Below, piece after piece: positions 12,601-22,685 of a stretch of DNA of 64,000 nucleotides (positions are counted from its first letter, which is position 1; every line of letters begins with the position of its first letter). Position numbers and translations under genes: made by a program. The notes under the pieces are model-generated. The model did no database searches. It was not told where the DNA came from and was given only the letters and a program-made list of their open reading frames with translations. Source of the stretch: Fasciola hepatica (taxonomy: Eukaryota > Platyhelminthes > Trematoda > Plagiorchiida > Fasciolidae); assembly GCA_948099385.1 (NCBI GenBank), contig CANUEZ040000062.1, forward strand, positions 1,984,001 through 2,048,000, read 5' to 3'.

Positions 12601-12896
12601 TTACGGCCGTAAGTAGCAATGGGAGTGCCATTGGCAGCACGGAGTTGTTGGACTGACGGGTTCGTTGCATCACCTGCCTCCTTTGGAATGACACTTACTG
12701 CTGCACCGGTGTCAATTAGGAACAGGCTATTGGAAACTAAATCTCGGACATGCAACAGACGACTGCTATTATGGCTGCCGACCGCGTTAGTCGTCGGAAC
12801 GCGTCGGGATATTAGTTTCCCTGTTTGGCACCTGGGAAGGTGCAACCGGCTTCGCAGCGCCGAGCCTTCTCCCCAAACCGTTTGTGGTATCGACAA
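9621..12896 (-). CDS. pol: Gypsy Pol polyprotein (protease, RT, RNase H, integrase)
   Basis: An intact 1,091-codon frame that makes and inserts the element's DNA copy. Domain landmarks by residue: aspartic protease IDTGAAVSV at 61-69; reverse transcriptase from about 215, with [10 protein letters not shown] and the catalytic YLDD at 360-363; RNase H from about 505 with TDASD, DHKP and DALSR; integrase zinc finger with H701, H705, C735 and C738; catalytic core with D767, D826 and E861 ([14 protein letters not shown]). It overlaps gag by about 85 bases in the -1 frame relative to gag, so it is presumably translated by -1 frameshifting. The first listed codon is TTG, so a Gag-Pol fusion is more likely than an independent start. 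All catalytic residues I can check are present. Confidence 0.96.
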   Translation of the reverse strand: MSIPQTVWGEGSALRSRLHLPRCQTGKLISRRVPTTNAVGSHNSSRLLHVRDLVSNSLFLIDTGAAVSVIPKEAGDATNPSVQQLRAANGTPIATYGRKSLTLNLGLRRTFRWVFIVADVPYPILGIDFLDHFDLLIDARGRRVVDRQTSLSVTGSYSSVNHITPLYIEPQAEHPYADLLSAYPAMLRQSGPLPAVTTNVTHHIVTKGPPAFSRPRRLTLDRLRVAQAEFDHMLELGIIRPSSSPWASPLHMVPKPNGDWRPCGDYRALNQATVPDRYPIPHIQDLTSTLSGCSVFSRIDLVRAYHQIPVAEADIPKTAVTTPLGLFEFLRMPFGLSSAAQTFQRFMHEATRGLKNVYVYLDDILVASSSKEEHMTHLHALFERLSQHGVTINPAKCELGRTTITFLGHEISASGIQPLPDKVAAIRDYPEPHSYRQLRQFSGLVNFYRRFIPHCAEIMQPLTDLLRGGKRKFIFPDTAQAAFTLIKDAIANIALLAHPDPSAPLALGTDASDTAVGAVLQQFVNNSWQPITFFSKRLQPAESRYSTFSRELLAIYLGIRHFRHTLEGQLFTVFTDHKPLVYALQSASDRYSPREIRHLDYVSQFTTDIRHVSGAHNPVADALSRVHNIDYPLPMGIDLEAIAAAQTTDPEVEQLRHNSSLHLVAVALPTSDVTIICNVSQGRPRPLVPASFRRRVFTSLHNLSHPGVTASVKLVTERLVWPCVKRDVRLWARSCLQCQRVKIHRHTKSTLGTFCEPDARFHHVHVDLVGPLPPSNGCVYILTCVDRFTRWPQAIPIPRPTSEEAAKAFLTGWVSQFGCPAIVTTDRGSHFDGAFHELLNAFGCRHNKTTAYHPQANGMVERFHRQLKAALRARDNPLWSEVLPIVLLGLRNTVKADMGVTAAELIHGCTRLPGELVSPLPPMSFNYGDYAKRLSHQMRVIKPTPPREQTLSNYIPTALATTSHVFIRVDAVRSPLQAAYSGPFRVVQRKEKKYVVYVEGRKVTISIDRLKPAFIGAEPTSNNPLSVPTCSQPSVSRPESAPVTPTNDPSLPVATPNSTKDTAAPVNRRNRRGRELRQPTRFSEYVTVVYI

Positions 12897-13634
12897 TACG
12901 TTGATCGAGATGGGTTAACCAGGCGGTTAGGGGAAGGGCTTCTGAGACGTTCACGTCGGTCAGAGTTGTGATAAGATATATGGTTTCTACAGTGAGAACA
13001 ACCAGGAGAGGAAAAACGTCCAAAAGCCCGCTAGAAAGCAGCTATCAGAGTGTCCTCGGAGTGTGTTCCTACGGTGGGAGCTGTGGTCTGGGGGCTGCTC
13101 GAGTTTGTTACGGCGGTAATTTGTGGATGGTACCGGTCCATAATACCGTCCGCTAGTTTAGCCGCTTCTGTGAGCTTAAGGTGGCTGGAAACCTCGAGCA
13201 GTGCTTGAATGTTGGGTGGTAGTCGCTGTACCCACAACTCTTTAAGGACGTTTTCCTCTAAAAGTTGCCCTGCCAGCTGCTGCATTTCTCTCAGTAATGC
13301 AGAGGGCTTCTTGCTACCTAACTCTGTCCCTTGGGTCAGCCGTTTTAGTCTGGACGATTCTGACGGTAAAAGACAAGAGATTACCGCGTCTTTCACGGCT
13401 GTGTAAGAACTGTTATTAAATATTACGTCGCGTATCTGAGTAGCAACGTCACGGGGAAGGCGACCGATAGTCCACAAGTAACGGGTTCGTTCGCTTGTAA
13501 TTCTATGTGATTCGAACTCTGCCTCCAACATATGAAACCAGAGTTGAGGGGTCATCAATAAAAAACTGAGGGACGGCTAGGGAGACTGTCGAAACGGACG
13601 GTTCCGGGTCAGGTTTACGGTCGTTGCTAGCCAT
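12812..13634 (-). pseudogene. gag: Gypsy Gag with an in-frame stop and an apparent frameshift
   Basis: Gag would form the cytoplasmic virus-like particle. The likely start is the ATG at 13,634 (MASNDRKPDPEP...). Near 13,555-13,565 the frame must shift by one base, next to an A run, to reach the conserved PQLWFHMLEAEF and RLPPNIQALL region. A TAG at 13,033-13,031 then interrupts the same frame before the nucleic-acid-binding knuckle [18 protein letters not shown] (C-x2-H-x9-C-x3-C). The frame ends at TAA 12,814-12,812. With these defects the copy probably cannot make full Gag itself, although pol is open. The base indel could be an assembly error. Confidence 0.8.
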
Positions 13635-13845
13635 AGTTGCAATGGTATATCAAATGTAAAATGATATAACGAGGTCAGTGCAGCAAAAGTAAAACACTTA
13701 TAATATGGATATGAGAAAAAATATATATATAAGGGATATGGTAACTGAAATCCGGAATTTACCGTTTATATATCGGAAAAGTGTATATGTAAACGAATAA
13801 ATGTGATTGAGGGACTTACGAATGTCCTTCGAGAATTAATTTGTT

Positions 13846-13859
13846 GTTCGGGCTCACCA
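13846..13859 (-). other. Primer-binding site
   Basis: One base inside the 5' LTR the minus strand reads TGGTGAGCCCGAAC. The leading TGG pairs with a tRNA CCA end. It resembles the tRNA-Trp-type site reported for CsRn1 elements, but I cannot confirm the tRNA identity. Confidence 0.7.
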
Positions 13860-13860
13860 G

Positions 13861-14128
13861 TTTAGGATTTATCTCAGTTAAGTCAGGACCTGCTCCCGTG
13901 TAGTCTATAGCCCGTGGTCCTCGGTATGTGACACGATAGCGAATATACTCGGCAGCGCGCAAAGCAGAACTCAAAACGCTGGAGCGGGACAACGTGTGTA
14001 TTGGAGGAGCGCAACGGCGTGCAGACGACGTACACAGGCGGAGCACGTGGCGCCACCAAAAACGGTCATTGTTCAAATAAACAAATTTGTTAGTCTTCGT
14101 CATCGAGTGCTTTATTGGTAGCACTACA
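13861..14128 (-). repeat. 5' LTR of the gypsy element
   Basis: 268 bp, the same length as the 3' LTR with one base difference (14,033). It should carry the promoter for minus-strand transcription. Confidence 0.95.
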
Positions 14129-14132
14129 ATCC
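14129..14132. repeat. Target-site duplication ATCC (right)
   Basis: Matches 8,767-8,770 on the other side of the gypsy element. Confidence 0.85.
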
Positions 14133-14267
14133 AGAGTCTTCGGTGGACAACGGATCTAGGACCACAGGCAAAACCTGCTGCAAGATGCATCGCCTGTTTG
14201 ATATGAACTCAATGCCCATCCTATCTCATGTGCTAACTTCTGTTCATAACTGGTGCGGACTTCTGGA

Positions 14268-15120
14268 TCACACAAACGTTGCACGGCTAACCGGGTTTGC
14301 CGTTTTTCGTGGATGACCGTGCAAATCGAGAGATAATCGCATTAAAACTAATGCATGATCCGACTCTACGTACGTGGACCAGTAAGATCTACAGTTCTGA
14401 ACAGAACTGCGCCACCGGTAGCTTACGGCGAACCTGTAGAGTAAGAGTGCCATGTCGCTGTGCGACACGAGCTGTGTCGGAAATTGGCGTTAGACAAGAA
14501 CAATCGACTGTCTGCACAAAACCGGAGAAGCCTATCTCCGTTATCTGTACGCTCAGTGGGTAGAGCATAATGGCCGCCTTAACAGGCTTTTGACACACTG
14601 AGTTTGCCAAATTGTGCATTGAAGTCACCAGCTAGCACTACAGTGTCAGAATCTTTACTAATGCGAACGAGGGTGGCGAGTGCATCACAGAACTCATCTT
14701 TCTGTGCGTCTGAGCTGCAGTCCGTTGGGGCGTACGCCGAGATCACAAACAAATTGCGTTTAACACAACTATCCTTTCGAACGCCGACTGACCCCTGGAG
14801 TCTCATAGCGCATAAACGACTGTTAATCGGGATCCAGTCTAAGAGGGCAGCCTCAGCCTTGTCAGTCAAGACTATTCCTACACCACGTTGACCCTCAGCT
14901 TGAGCTACTTCGTCACCTGAAATGCGCAGAAAATACCTCGATGAAATACCAGGAACAGTTAGTTGAATCATACTGCTCGAATCCTGTATAAGCGTTCCAC
15001 CTACGCAGCAGAGAGGTCGTTGTGAAGGCTGGGCAGGCCTGCTGACCGGCCTGCATGAGTGTACGCACAATAAAGGAGCCGAGGTTCAGGGGTTGACGAG
15101 GCTTGAGAAAATGTGAGTTA
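14268..15120 (-). pseudogene. RTE AP-endonuclease domain remnant
   Basis: This is the nicking domain that opens target DNA for RTE retrotransposition. On the minus strand: VRTLMQAGQQ near 15,070, IQDSSSMIQLT, GVGIVL, SRLCAMRL, LFVISAYAPTD, then the metal-binding GDFNAQFG near 14,600, and further on SYRWRSSVQNCRSYWST and SDHALV near 14,370-14,400. These are in the order seen in APE-type endonucleases. Frame shifts near 15,000 and 14,580 break the protein. It continues, beyond the gypsy insertion, into the reverse transcriptase at 8,766. Confidence 0.82.
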
Positions 15121-15850
15121 GCAGACAGAGGATAGTTCCCGACATTATTTGGCAGTGGGAATATTATGGGTGGATAGATGGGGCGAAGGGAAGTGGCTGA
15201 GGACAGAAGACAAAGGTTGAATAAAAGAGACGGAACTCTGAGCAGCAGCCAACTTATCACTACCCACCCCGCTCGATGCAATGGGCAGCACGGTCCTGAT
15301 TATTCTGCGCGACGACGGATGCGGTGTGGAATTCTTTCTATTCGTGCAGTTCATGGGAGATGTTGGACGGGTACTGCTAGGGTATCCAGCCACAAAGCAG
15401 GAGAACGACTAGGGTCCTCATCCAAAGCCTTTAGTTCTAACAAGAACCTATCCGCAAGGCAGCGGGATGGCTTAGTGGAAGCCCATTTGCTTGGATCAAT
15501 TATTCTTCCACTGATTTTGCCGATTGAGTTGCCAGCTCAAATCAACCCCCAACCTGGAGGACCAGGAGACTGGACTTTGTCTGACCTCTACCCATTGACC
15601 TGTCAGGTATAACTTCATCTCCGGCTTAAAGAAGCCATCTTGTATAGCTTTTAGGGTCATAGAGGCGCACAAGCCACCACGCCGCGTCAAGGTGCAGTCT
15701 CGTCGTGATTGAACTGCCCCCACAGAATTGAGGTATGTTGCTTGTTATTGTATTGGTTGTTCTCCAAATTACTCGTAGATCTCAGACTCGCCTTATTCGA
15801 TTTGGGCTTCAGGTTCGTGTTCTACGTGTCATTCATCCAATGGACAGTGG
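15121..15850 (-). repeat. RTE 5' region
   Basis: Leader upstream of the endonuclease. The part at 15,490-15,720 (conceptual RRGGLCAS, VEVRQSPVS) recurs in diverged form at 57,000-57,290 and 59,480-59,640. The outermost part (15,690-15,850) matches 31,495-31,640 on the other strand, with ACCCAAATCGAATAAGGCGAG as a nearly shared landmark. Conserved reading-frame flavour suggests it was once translated, but function is unknown. Confidence 0.65.
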
Positions 15851-15859
15851 TTCAGTTAC

Positions 15860-18840
15860 ACCAACAGTGCCACGTATTGCATCATATATTAGCGAGTATA
15901 GTATAGAAAGAAAACATTGCAATACCTGTTAGTAACAGAACAGCCTTTAGGTTATAGATGGGTTTGGTTTTGAACTCTAGATACTTCAATGAAAACGGCA
16001 TTCCGGGTTGAATTCTTCATTACATTAACTCTTCTTACATGTTAATGCCCACTGGTTAGGTTTCTTGTACTTTTCTACCATACCAGTAACTGGCGGCTTT
16101 GATCTACTCTCCAACCATATCCGTAGTTATTAATCCACCAAACATCTTGGGACCGCATTCGATCCTCTGATTTAGATCTGAAGATCATGGTTACTGAACC
16201 TTTATGGCAACGAGGTGGGTTAATCGCACTTCCTCCACTAAACTCATAAATTAGCGGGGAATGGGAAAAATGTTGCCCAAGGGAGTTAGTCTGTTGTCAA
16301 GCATACCATCTGCCTAACCACCGCAAAATATTCGGCCTAAATGACTGACCATTGCCGATACAGTGCTCCTACGAAATCTGAACAATGCTGTGAGACCTTC
16401 GAATCTCGGGGCACCAGTTGCCACCACCTACATTTTCCTTTCAAAGAGAAACACGTTTTTGAGCTACACAGGTGAGCTGAATCAGTTGTCTTAGCGCACA
16501 CTCAAACTTAACTGACAATCCGACATCAAGTTGACCGGAGAGCAAAGTTGAAAAATCCCAAGGATCGTTTATTGTTCTCATATCTTTGTAACAACCACAA
16601 CACGCATACTGTAACGTTAACTTCTTTAAAGCAGAGGATAAAACCACTAAACTTGGTTAATCACATTCTTTAGTGTGTGATCGTTTCCGCGAGAGTTTTC
16701 ATCCGATATTCGACTGGATTAATAGAAACAATTTTTCTAAAGTTTTTTGAGGATACGTTAATCAGAATGAAACGGAATGTCAATAAGCTTTGTCTGAAAC
16801 CCAATGTGTACCGTATTTTCACACTATCCAAAAAATACCGTAGAGAAGTGGGTCGGTGAAAGCAGTTCACTCCTAGCTGCCGTCAGGATTTTCGGGCGAT
16901 AGCAAGCGCGAGCCAGATACTCGCACCAGTAGGGTTGGGGGAAAACGCCGTCGGAGCTGCTACTTCGAGTCTGATTTGGTTCAGTTTTAGTTTGGGTAGC
17001 TAAAATCCTTTTCGTACCTTTAAGAAATATGTATAAATATGAAGCTTACACATCAATAACAATAATAATCTTGTCAGAATTTCTGATTTCCCTGTTGATC
17101 TATGCTCATTAACTGCCACAGTTACACATACGCATACACCCTGCATCTGACCGAACCACTTTAATCATATTTACTATGCATCGGACTGTCTTGCTTGGCT
17201 GTACCGATTTCCTGCGCATATTCGTCTTCGGTACGTGCAAATAAGGATGGTTTCTTACGTACCATGTGGAATCAATTATAGCTTATACGACAGTGTTCAG
17301 CGGTATTTGTTACAGTTTAAGTTAAATGGTTTCTAAGTGTTCTGGATTTATGGGTGATAAAATTCAAGATTGCTTTCATTGTCTAATGAATCCCACGAAG
17401 CACAGCTGGAAATCAGAGATTTGCCAAACAAAGTTCACTCGTCGTACAAAACTTTCGTTTTAAAATTAATTATCTAGTTTGTATTTTTATTTGGTCGGAT
17501 TTTTGCGTAGACAGACCTCCACCTTCCAGTCGAAAGGGCCTCATACTTAGCACCTTAATAAATTGAAAAGAAAAATCATACGTATACATCAGATTACTAG
17601 AAACACTGTAATCCTGAATTTCATAATTAATTAGAAGAATAGCCCGTCACTGCAGTATTCATATAAAAGAAGAGGGCAAAGGGCAGTTCCCTGAAGCACT
17701 CCTGAATGACTCACTAAAGATCTGGGTGTTTTCAAACCCAGTCATGTGTACTGCGTTTTGTTGGAGAGAGATCCCCCGGAATAGAATCCAAAGCAGATGA
17801 GTAATCTGAGAAAACACACATCCTACAGACTTTGCTTGAAGATTCCTAGGATTTGGCTGCCTGATGGACTGGAGAAGCAGTAGCGTCTACATTGGAACTC
17901 TTTGGTCTATAGCGAAACTGCAGGAAGTCGTCTGGAGCACCTATAACGATACTGAATAGCTGTGAAATGGCTCACTCTGTCAGTTTGAGACCAGATGGAG
18001 TAACAACAATGGGGCTAAAACGACGGACTAAAATACCGGTAACAAGATTCGCGTATCGGAACAATAGTGAGGGATCTTCAGCAGATGGAAATAAAATACA
18101 ATCACAAAGATTTGTTAACAATACGAGTAAGTACACGGGTCAGAACAACAGCATCGTGTCTCAAAAGTGACGACAATGTGTCATCAGAACTAATATCCGA
18201 AGCTGTTATAAACGTATGAAGATGCTTAACCATTTCTTCTCTGGAGTACGGAATAAAATGAAAGTCATGGAAGGATAAATAATTGCACTGTCAATGTTAT
18301 CAATGTCCCTAGCATTGTTCCGTTGTCCCGTTTTCGTTCCACACAAAAGTCAAATGCCCTGCCATAAGCGGCTGCTTTTGTAGCTGCGTCGGTTTTGAGT
18401 AACACAAAGCGTGTTATTGCATTTGACTACCTTCTTTGATAACACGAAAAGGTATCTTACTTTCGGATTTTCGCGAGCTCTGTAGAGATGTTCCATTCGT
18501 CTTCTAAATGGTTTGTACATCGCAGAAGAAACGAGACCGTTTTTGGGAGGTAGCACTAGTTGAAAATTAAACTGACCCTAACAACGAAAAGTTTAAAATC
18601 GGTAATTGGTACTGATTCGAAGGATATCCAAGAAGACGCACATGAAAAGTTCTAGTGTAACAGAAGGAAGTTGTCATGTGATGTAGATTGTGATTTTGCT
18701 GGCATGCCTGAAAGAGTGGAAAACAGACAATGAGTATACCATGTGCCTCGAAGCAAGCACACACTGGTCAGTAGTGAACGTAGACGCTGGTTACTTGGGG
18801 GAGAAAAATTCAGGAATACCGATAATAATTATGTTTAAAA
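15860..18840. other. No recognisable gene
   Basis: About 3 kb of AT-rich DNA with only short chance frames. I see no exon with good splice sites and no repeat that I can match within the window. Confidence 0.5.
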
Positions 18841-18859
18841 CATTATTCTCTTTTTAGAG

Positions 18860-19000
18860 ACGACAAAGATCGATTAGATCAAACGCAGCAATAAAATCAT
18901 AGGACTCAATAACCAAACAGTCAATACCATTCATCCAGTTTGCGTGAACGACTTCAGACTTGCCACACCAGGAAGATTAGATGTATGTGAACGCCTTGGT
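18860..19000 (-). pseudogene. CR1-like endonuclease fragment
   Basis: On the minus strand the sequence encodes WCGKSEVVHANWMNGIDCL, closely parallel to WCGKSSVIFSYSYNGIDCL in the larger CR1-like element at about 53.7 kb. Only about 40 codons remain. Confidence 0.55.
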
Positions 19001-19294
19001 TTCCAATTTTTCTGTTGCTTGGATTCCTGTCCAGCCGGTACAGCTCAAAACCATCTATTACCACGAGTGAGTTCATAACACGTGGGTTTAACCTCGGCTC
19101 TTGCACACGAACCAAACAAGTATGAAAAAGAACGCGAGAAGGAAGAACGAGGGTTAGAACCTTAATTTTTGTGAAGAGGGATATCTGTTGTTACTGAACA
19201 ATGACAAGACGTACATCTTCGCCGGAGGGATGCAACTAAAAGCAGATTGCCAGTGGGTACGGATGCTTTTTTTGGGTCAAGTGGGGAAAAATTT

Positions 19295-19298
<4 letters not shown>

Positions 19299-19369
<71 letters not shown>
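19299..19369. repeat. (AT)n microsatellite
   Basis: About 70 bases of uninterrupted AT, lying between two CR1-like fragments. Confidence 0.98.
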
Positions 19370-19373
<4 letters not shown>

Positions 19374-19379
19374 AAAGGT

Positions 19380-19520
19380 ACGGGGTAGAACAGAGTCCTG
19401 AGGAACACCAGAGTTGTTCATTGATGAACTCAACAAAAAGTTACCAACTTTGGTATGCTGGGTTCTGTTAGAAAAGTTGTCTTTTAACGACGAAAGCAAA
19501 GAAGCCGGACAGCCCAAAGG
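19380..19520 (-). pseudogene. CR1-like reverse transcriptase fragment
   Basis: The minus strand encodes GCPASLLSSLKDNFSNRTQHTKVG followed by SGVPQDSVLPRTF in short pieces. These match the fingers/palm region of the CR1-like element at 52.2-52.3 kb (GCPAYLLKWLNDYFSGRTQ, GAVLSP). Relative to the endonuclease fragment at 18.9 kb the order is rearranged. Confidence 0.65.
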
Positions 19521-19559
19521 CTCCAGATTTTGGAGAACGAGGAACGAAGAACCGAATCA

Positions 19560-20085
19560 AAATCAGAGGATTAGTCTAGAAAGACTCTGCGATACAAAAA
19601 TGACGCAGTGGTACGGAATATTATTAAAATCCATCTATAAGATGTTCTGTGCCACTAAACTTCGTGTTTTGCTCCGATCTAGTTCAGCTGCTTGTATGCA
19701 GTTGGATGACAACGTGCTTGATTCGGAAGCCTCATGCGTGCATTTATCCACTTGGTCTGATGGTACAGGGCACATCAGCCGCATGACCAGAAGGATGTCC
19801 GAAACTACAGTGAGCATTCCCCAGCGTGACTGAGGACCCGAACAATTGAGTCAATTACCAGTGCTATCATATTTCTCCAAACCACAAAGTGAGTGTAGCC
19901 AAAGCTGAACTCGCTTCCTGTGCAGGGTCCGAGGTTGGCTGTCAAAACCAGTTGGAAGTCACATCAGCCACAGCGGAAGCGGTCGAAATTCACTTCCACA
20001 ACCATGTGCACTCAGAAAGCACCCCGATCCACTCACCACGGCAGGTCCTAGACCGTTCGATAGCCAACACGTTGTGCACATGATA
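19560..20085 (+). pseudogene. Penelope-like element, GIY-YIG C-terminal fragment
   Basis: A plus-strand remnant of the C-terminal endonuclease of a Penelope-like retroelement. SCVHLSTWSDGTGHISRMTRRMSE is recognisable as a decayed CVYxFxCxCGxxYIGRTTRRxSE block, split here only for comparison with the 24-kb copy (GRTTRLLSEYFREHHS). Further on, ATAEAVEIHFHN and a frame-shifted MCTQKAP correspond to the AEAxAIR and LCVQK blocks near the usual C-terminus. Several frame changes and stops make it non-functional. Confidence 0.6.
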
Positions 20086-20494
20086 ACCCGTTTACTTATG
20101 GTCTACGAATAAACATGGGCCACAGCAGATGTAAACACAGGTCCCTAACACATGATACTTTTACAGTATCACTTTTCTATCTAGTTATATTTATTGTATC
20201 GTATTGGCATGATTAAGATTTACTGGAAACGATCGTGATCACGTCTTATAAAAATGTTGTTTTCATTATCTTGGGTCTGCCAGCAAATCTCAAAAGGACA
20301 GAATGAAGAAAAACGCCGCAACATGTAAGCGTTTCATTCACTCGCCTCCGTTGTCGAAGTAAAACAAGTCAAATGATTTGCGATAAAGTACAAGAAATCT
20401 ACAGTGGAAAAGTGGTTTTCCCTAGGAAAATCAGTAATTTGAGTGAGATCATGTGGCCAAAGCCGAAAAAACAGATCATTTTGAACAAATGTTC

Positions 20495-20497
<3 letters not shown>

Positions 20498-20551
<54 letters not shown>

Positions 20552-20580
20552 AACAAACAAACAAACAAACAAACAAACAC
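20498..20580. repeat. (AC)n followed by (AAAC)n microsatellite
   Basis: About 50 bases of AC pass directly into eight AAAC units. Compound simple repeat; frames across it are artefacts. Confidence 0.98.
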
Positions 20581-20589
20581 AAGGATTTC

Positions 20590-22030
20590 CTGATTTCACA
20601 TGGCTCCCTTCCCTAGACGGCAACAGTCTTGGATTCCGGTTACGTAATCACACATTATCTGACCATATCAGGTTGACTCATTGACCTGTTTAGAAGATAC
20701 GCTGTTAGATTTCCGGTCAAATTTCTTGTAAAAGAGATTACCATTATGCACCAGACTGGATTAATAAGTACAAAAGCCATTTTGCGATCAGTCCTGCAAT
20801 TCTATGAGATTAGTATCATTCCGTTCTACATATGTGCGTGCCACAGCTGCTGCAAGTGAACTCTGTTAGACAATATGTGAATAGATAGAGTAACTGCATA
20901 AATTGAATTCAAATTATTCCCAAAATAACCCCAGTTGTGTTCATACTTCATGTAAAATTTGAATTAAATAAATCCTCTGGCTCTTCTTCTTGCTTCGATG
21001 AGATTTCTAGAAGGAACTGGAATTATGAAAAGTGGAGATGTAACGGGACCATGTCAATTTTGGATTAACAATGACGTCCAGGTACTTGCGGGCATGGATC
21101 AGTCAGCAAACTGTTCATTTATTAGTAGGCCCTCACCATTTTTAACTACTAGTATTACCCGCCTTTCAGAGATGTTGACGTCTTTTGCTCGGGAGTGGGA
21201 AGGTTCAGAACTGGAAGTAGAACAAGGGTCAAAATTTGTTCAGACATCATTTTAAAAAGTAGATAAGATGGAGTCGTGGTTATGTGACGGCACAGAAATG
21301 ACAAAATCCGAGTACTTGTTAGCTCGGATTCGCTGTCGACTGGCAATAAATGCAAATTTTAAGAAGGAAAAAAGCAAAGTATTGTCGGCTTTTAGATCAC
21401 CTATCACCGGGGAGGACAAGGCGGAGTTCCGACCTGTTGGTAATTTTCAGATTAGTCAAGCATCTATGTAATATTTGTAGTACCTGAGCAAATGGAAGCA
21501 GAAGTACAGACTATTTCTCCCTGCCGACGCGGTTGAATGGGTCATTTTGGTCTGGAAAAGAAAAGTCCAGCAGCTCTGATTATATTGGTAAAGGAAGACA
21601 AAATGTAACATGTGGGAGAAACGAAGGCATCCGGAGTGCAACACTACCGATTACATCTGAATAGTAAGATGCACACTTATATGTATAACTAACCTGGAGA
21701 TCGTTTGCGAGGAAATTTGTTCAAATGCGTTCAATATAGCGGATGAATAAACTGAATCGGAATACGAGTTTATCTTTCCCGGGGGCTAGTATGATCGACG
21801 TCCAATGCAAAAGTTCGGAATATTTCAATGGTTTTAAATATTTGTGTTGATTGCAGCTCAGGTTGTTGGAATATTTATACATTTTCTAACTCGATAGGAT
21901 AAATTTTCTTGCACTGAAGATAACGTAGGGCTATATCAAAGCGTTTTACTTATCTCGCGGACAAGGCAAACAAAAAGGCAATGTCCCAAGGGGAAAAAAT
22001 TAAAAATAGGTTAGCGGTACACGAGCGTAT
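20590..22030. other. No recognisable gene
   Basis: Short frames only; no motif or repeat seen. Confidence 0.5.
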
Positions 22031-22049
22031 GTTCTATGCATGTGTTCAG

Positions 22050-22380
22050 TACCTGTGATGGTATGGTCCGACACATCGTTCGGTGGACGGTTTAGACTCA
22101 CTCGCAGGCAGCAAGTCAGCACCGGCCCCTACCGAGCCCACGAAACCACGAACGGCAGGAAAGCCGATCGATGGCGTGAATCGATGGATGAGGGACGAAT
22201 CCTGCCAGCGGAGTTCAAGCCTCAAGGCGAGGTCGTCCACACCGGTCGGACCGATGCGTTGTGTGCAACGGGTGGGTACATGCGACAGCAACCTATATAG
22301 TCTGTTTTCACACTGAAAAAACTAAATGATTCTGAGGCAGCACTGAGTTCTCACTAGAGTTAGCGGGACTAAACAAAACA
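22050..22380 (+). repeat. Unclassified dispersed repeat (copy 1, uninterrupted)
   Basis: A GC-richer block closely matching 45,200-45,470. A core of about 130 bases (around CACGAAACCACGAACGGC and GGATGAGGGACGAATCCTG) is almost identical, with more divergent edges. The right part (ATTCTGAGGCAG, GAGTTCTCACTAGAG) matches 46,841-46,905, which lies on the far side of the mariner insertion. The frame across the core stays open in both copies, but I recognise no protein. Confidence 0.75.
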
Positions 22381-22685
22381 GTACTTAAGCCACTCGATAA
22401 GACTCCTTCCAAAGGTACGGTGAAACGAAGAAAAAACCGTTGTCAATGATGTCCTGTAGATATTAGATATTGTTTTCATCCAAAGGTCTTCGTCTCGAGT
22501 CCGTGTCGAGCCGGCAGTGTTCTGCATACAGGGCAGCGGCTCTATTAGCTAAGCTGTCACGGTACGACCAAGCAGTTGAGAACAACGCAAATTACTATGC
22601 TATGATTCGCAACAGCTATTCTGATTATGCGAAGATATACAGTGATACGGTTACTCTTTTCAGGTATGCCCTATTCTTGTCCGAT

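Larger units (their letters stand above)
8771..14128 (-). mobile_element. Ty3/gypsy LTR retrotransposon, CsRn1-type
   Basis: A 5,358-bp element transcribed on the minus strand: 5' LTR 13,861-14,128, primer-binding site, gag, pol, a 580-bp non-coding stretch, polypurine tract, 3' LTR 8,771-9,038. The LTRs are both 268 bp and I find one difference (G at 8,943 against C at 14,033), so insertion was recent. The C-x2-H-x9-C-x3-C gag knuckle is the hallmark described for the CsRn1 clade, first found in Clonorchis. There is no room for or sign of an envelope gene. It sits inside the RTE element. Confidence 0.95.
6000..15850 (-). mobile_element. RTE-clade non-LTR retrotransposon, split by a gypsy insertion
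   Basis: Read on the minus strand, the order is 5' region (15,850-15,120), AP-endonuclease-like domain (15,120-14,268), the gypsy insertion (14,128-8,771), reverse transcriptase (8,766-6,814) and 3' region (6,813-6,000). Removing the gypsy element and one ATCC duplication leaves an element of about 4.5 kb, a plausible length for trematode RTE elements. Landmarks are a VRTLMQAGQQ start, GDFNAQFG in the endonuclease, NHRGI, GVRQGCP and WLGHVLRM. Several frame changes and stops show the copy was dead or dying. Matching end sequences recur at 31.5-32.2 kb. Confidence 0.85.

Noticed and set aside
19188..19517. Open frames encoding IYIYIY runs at AT repeats (also at 34.2 and 38.4 kb)
   Set aside because: Translation of the dinucleotide repeat only.
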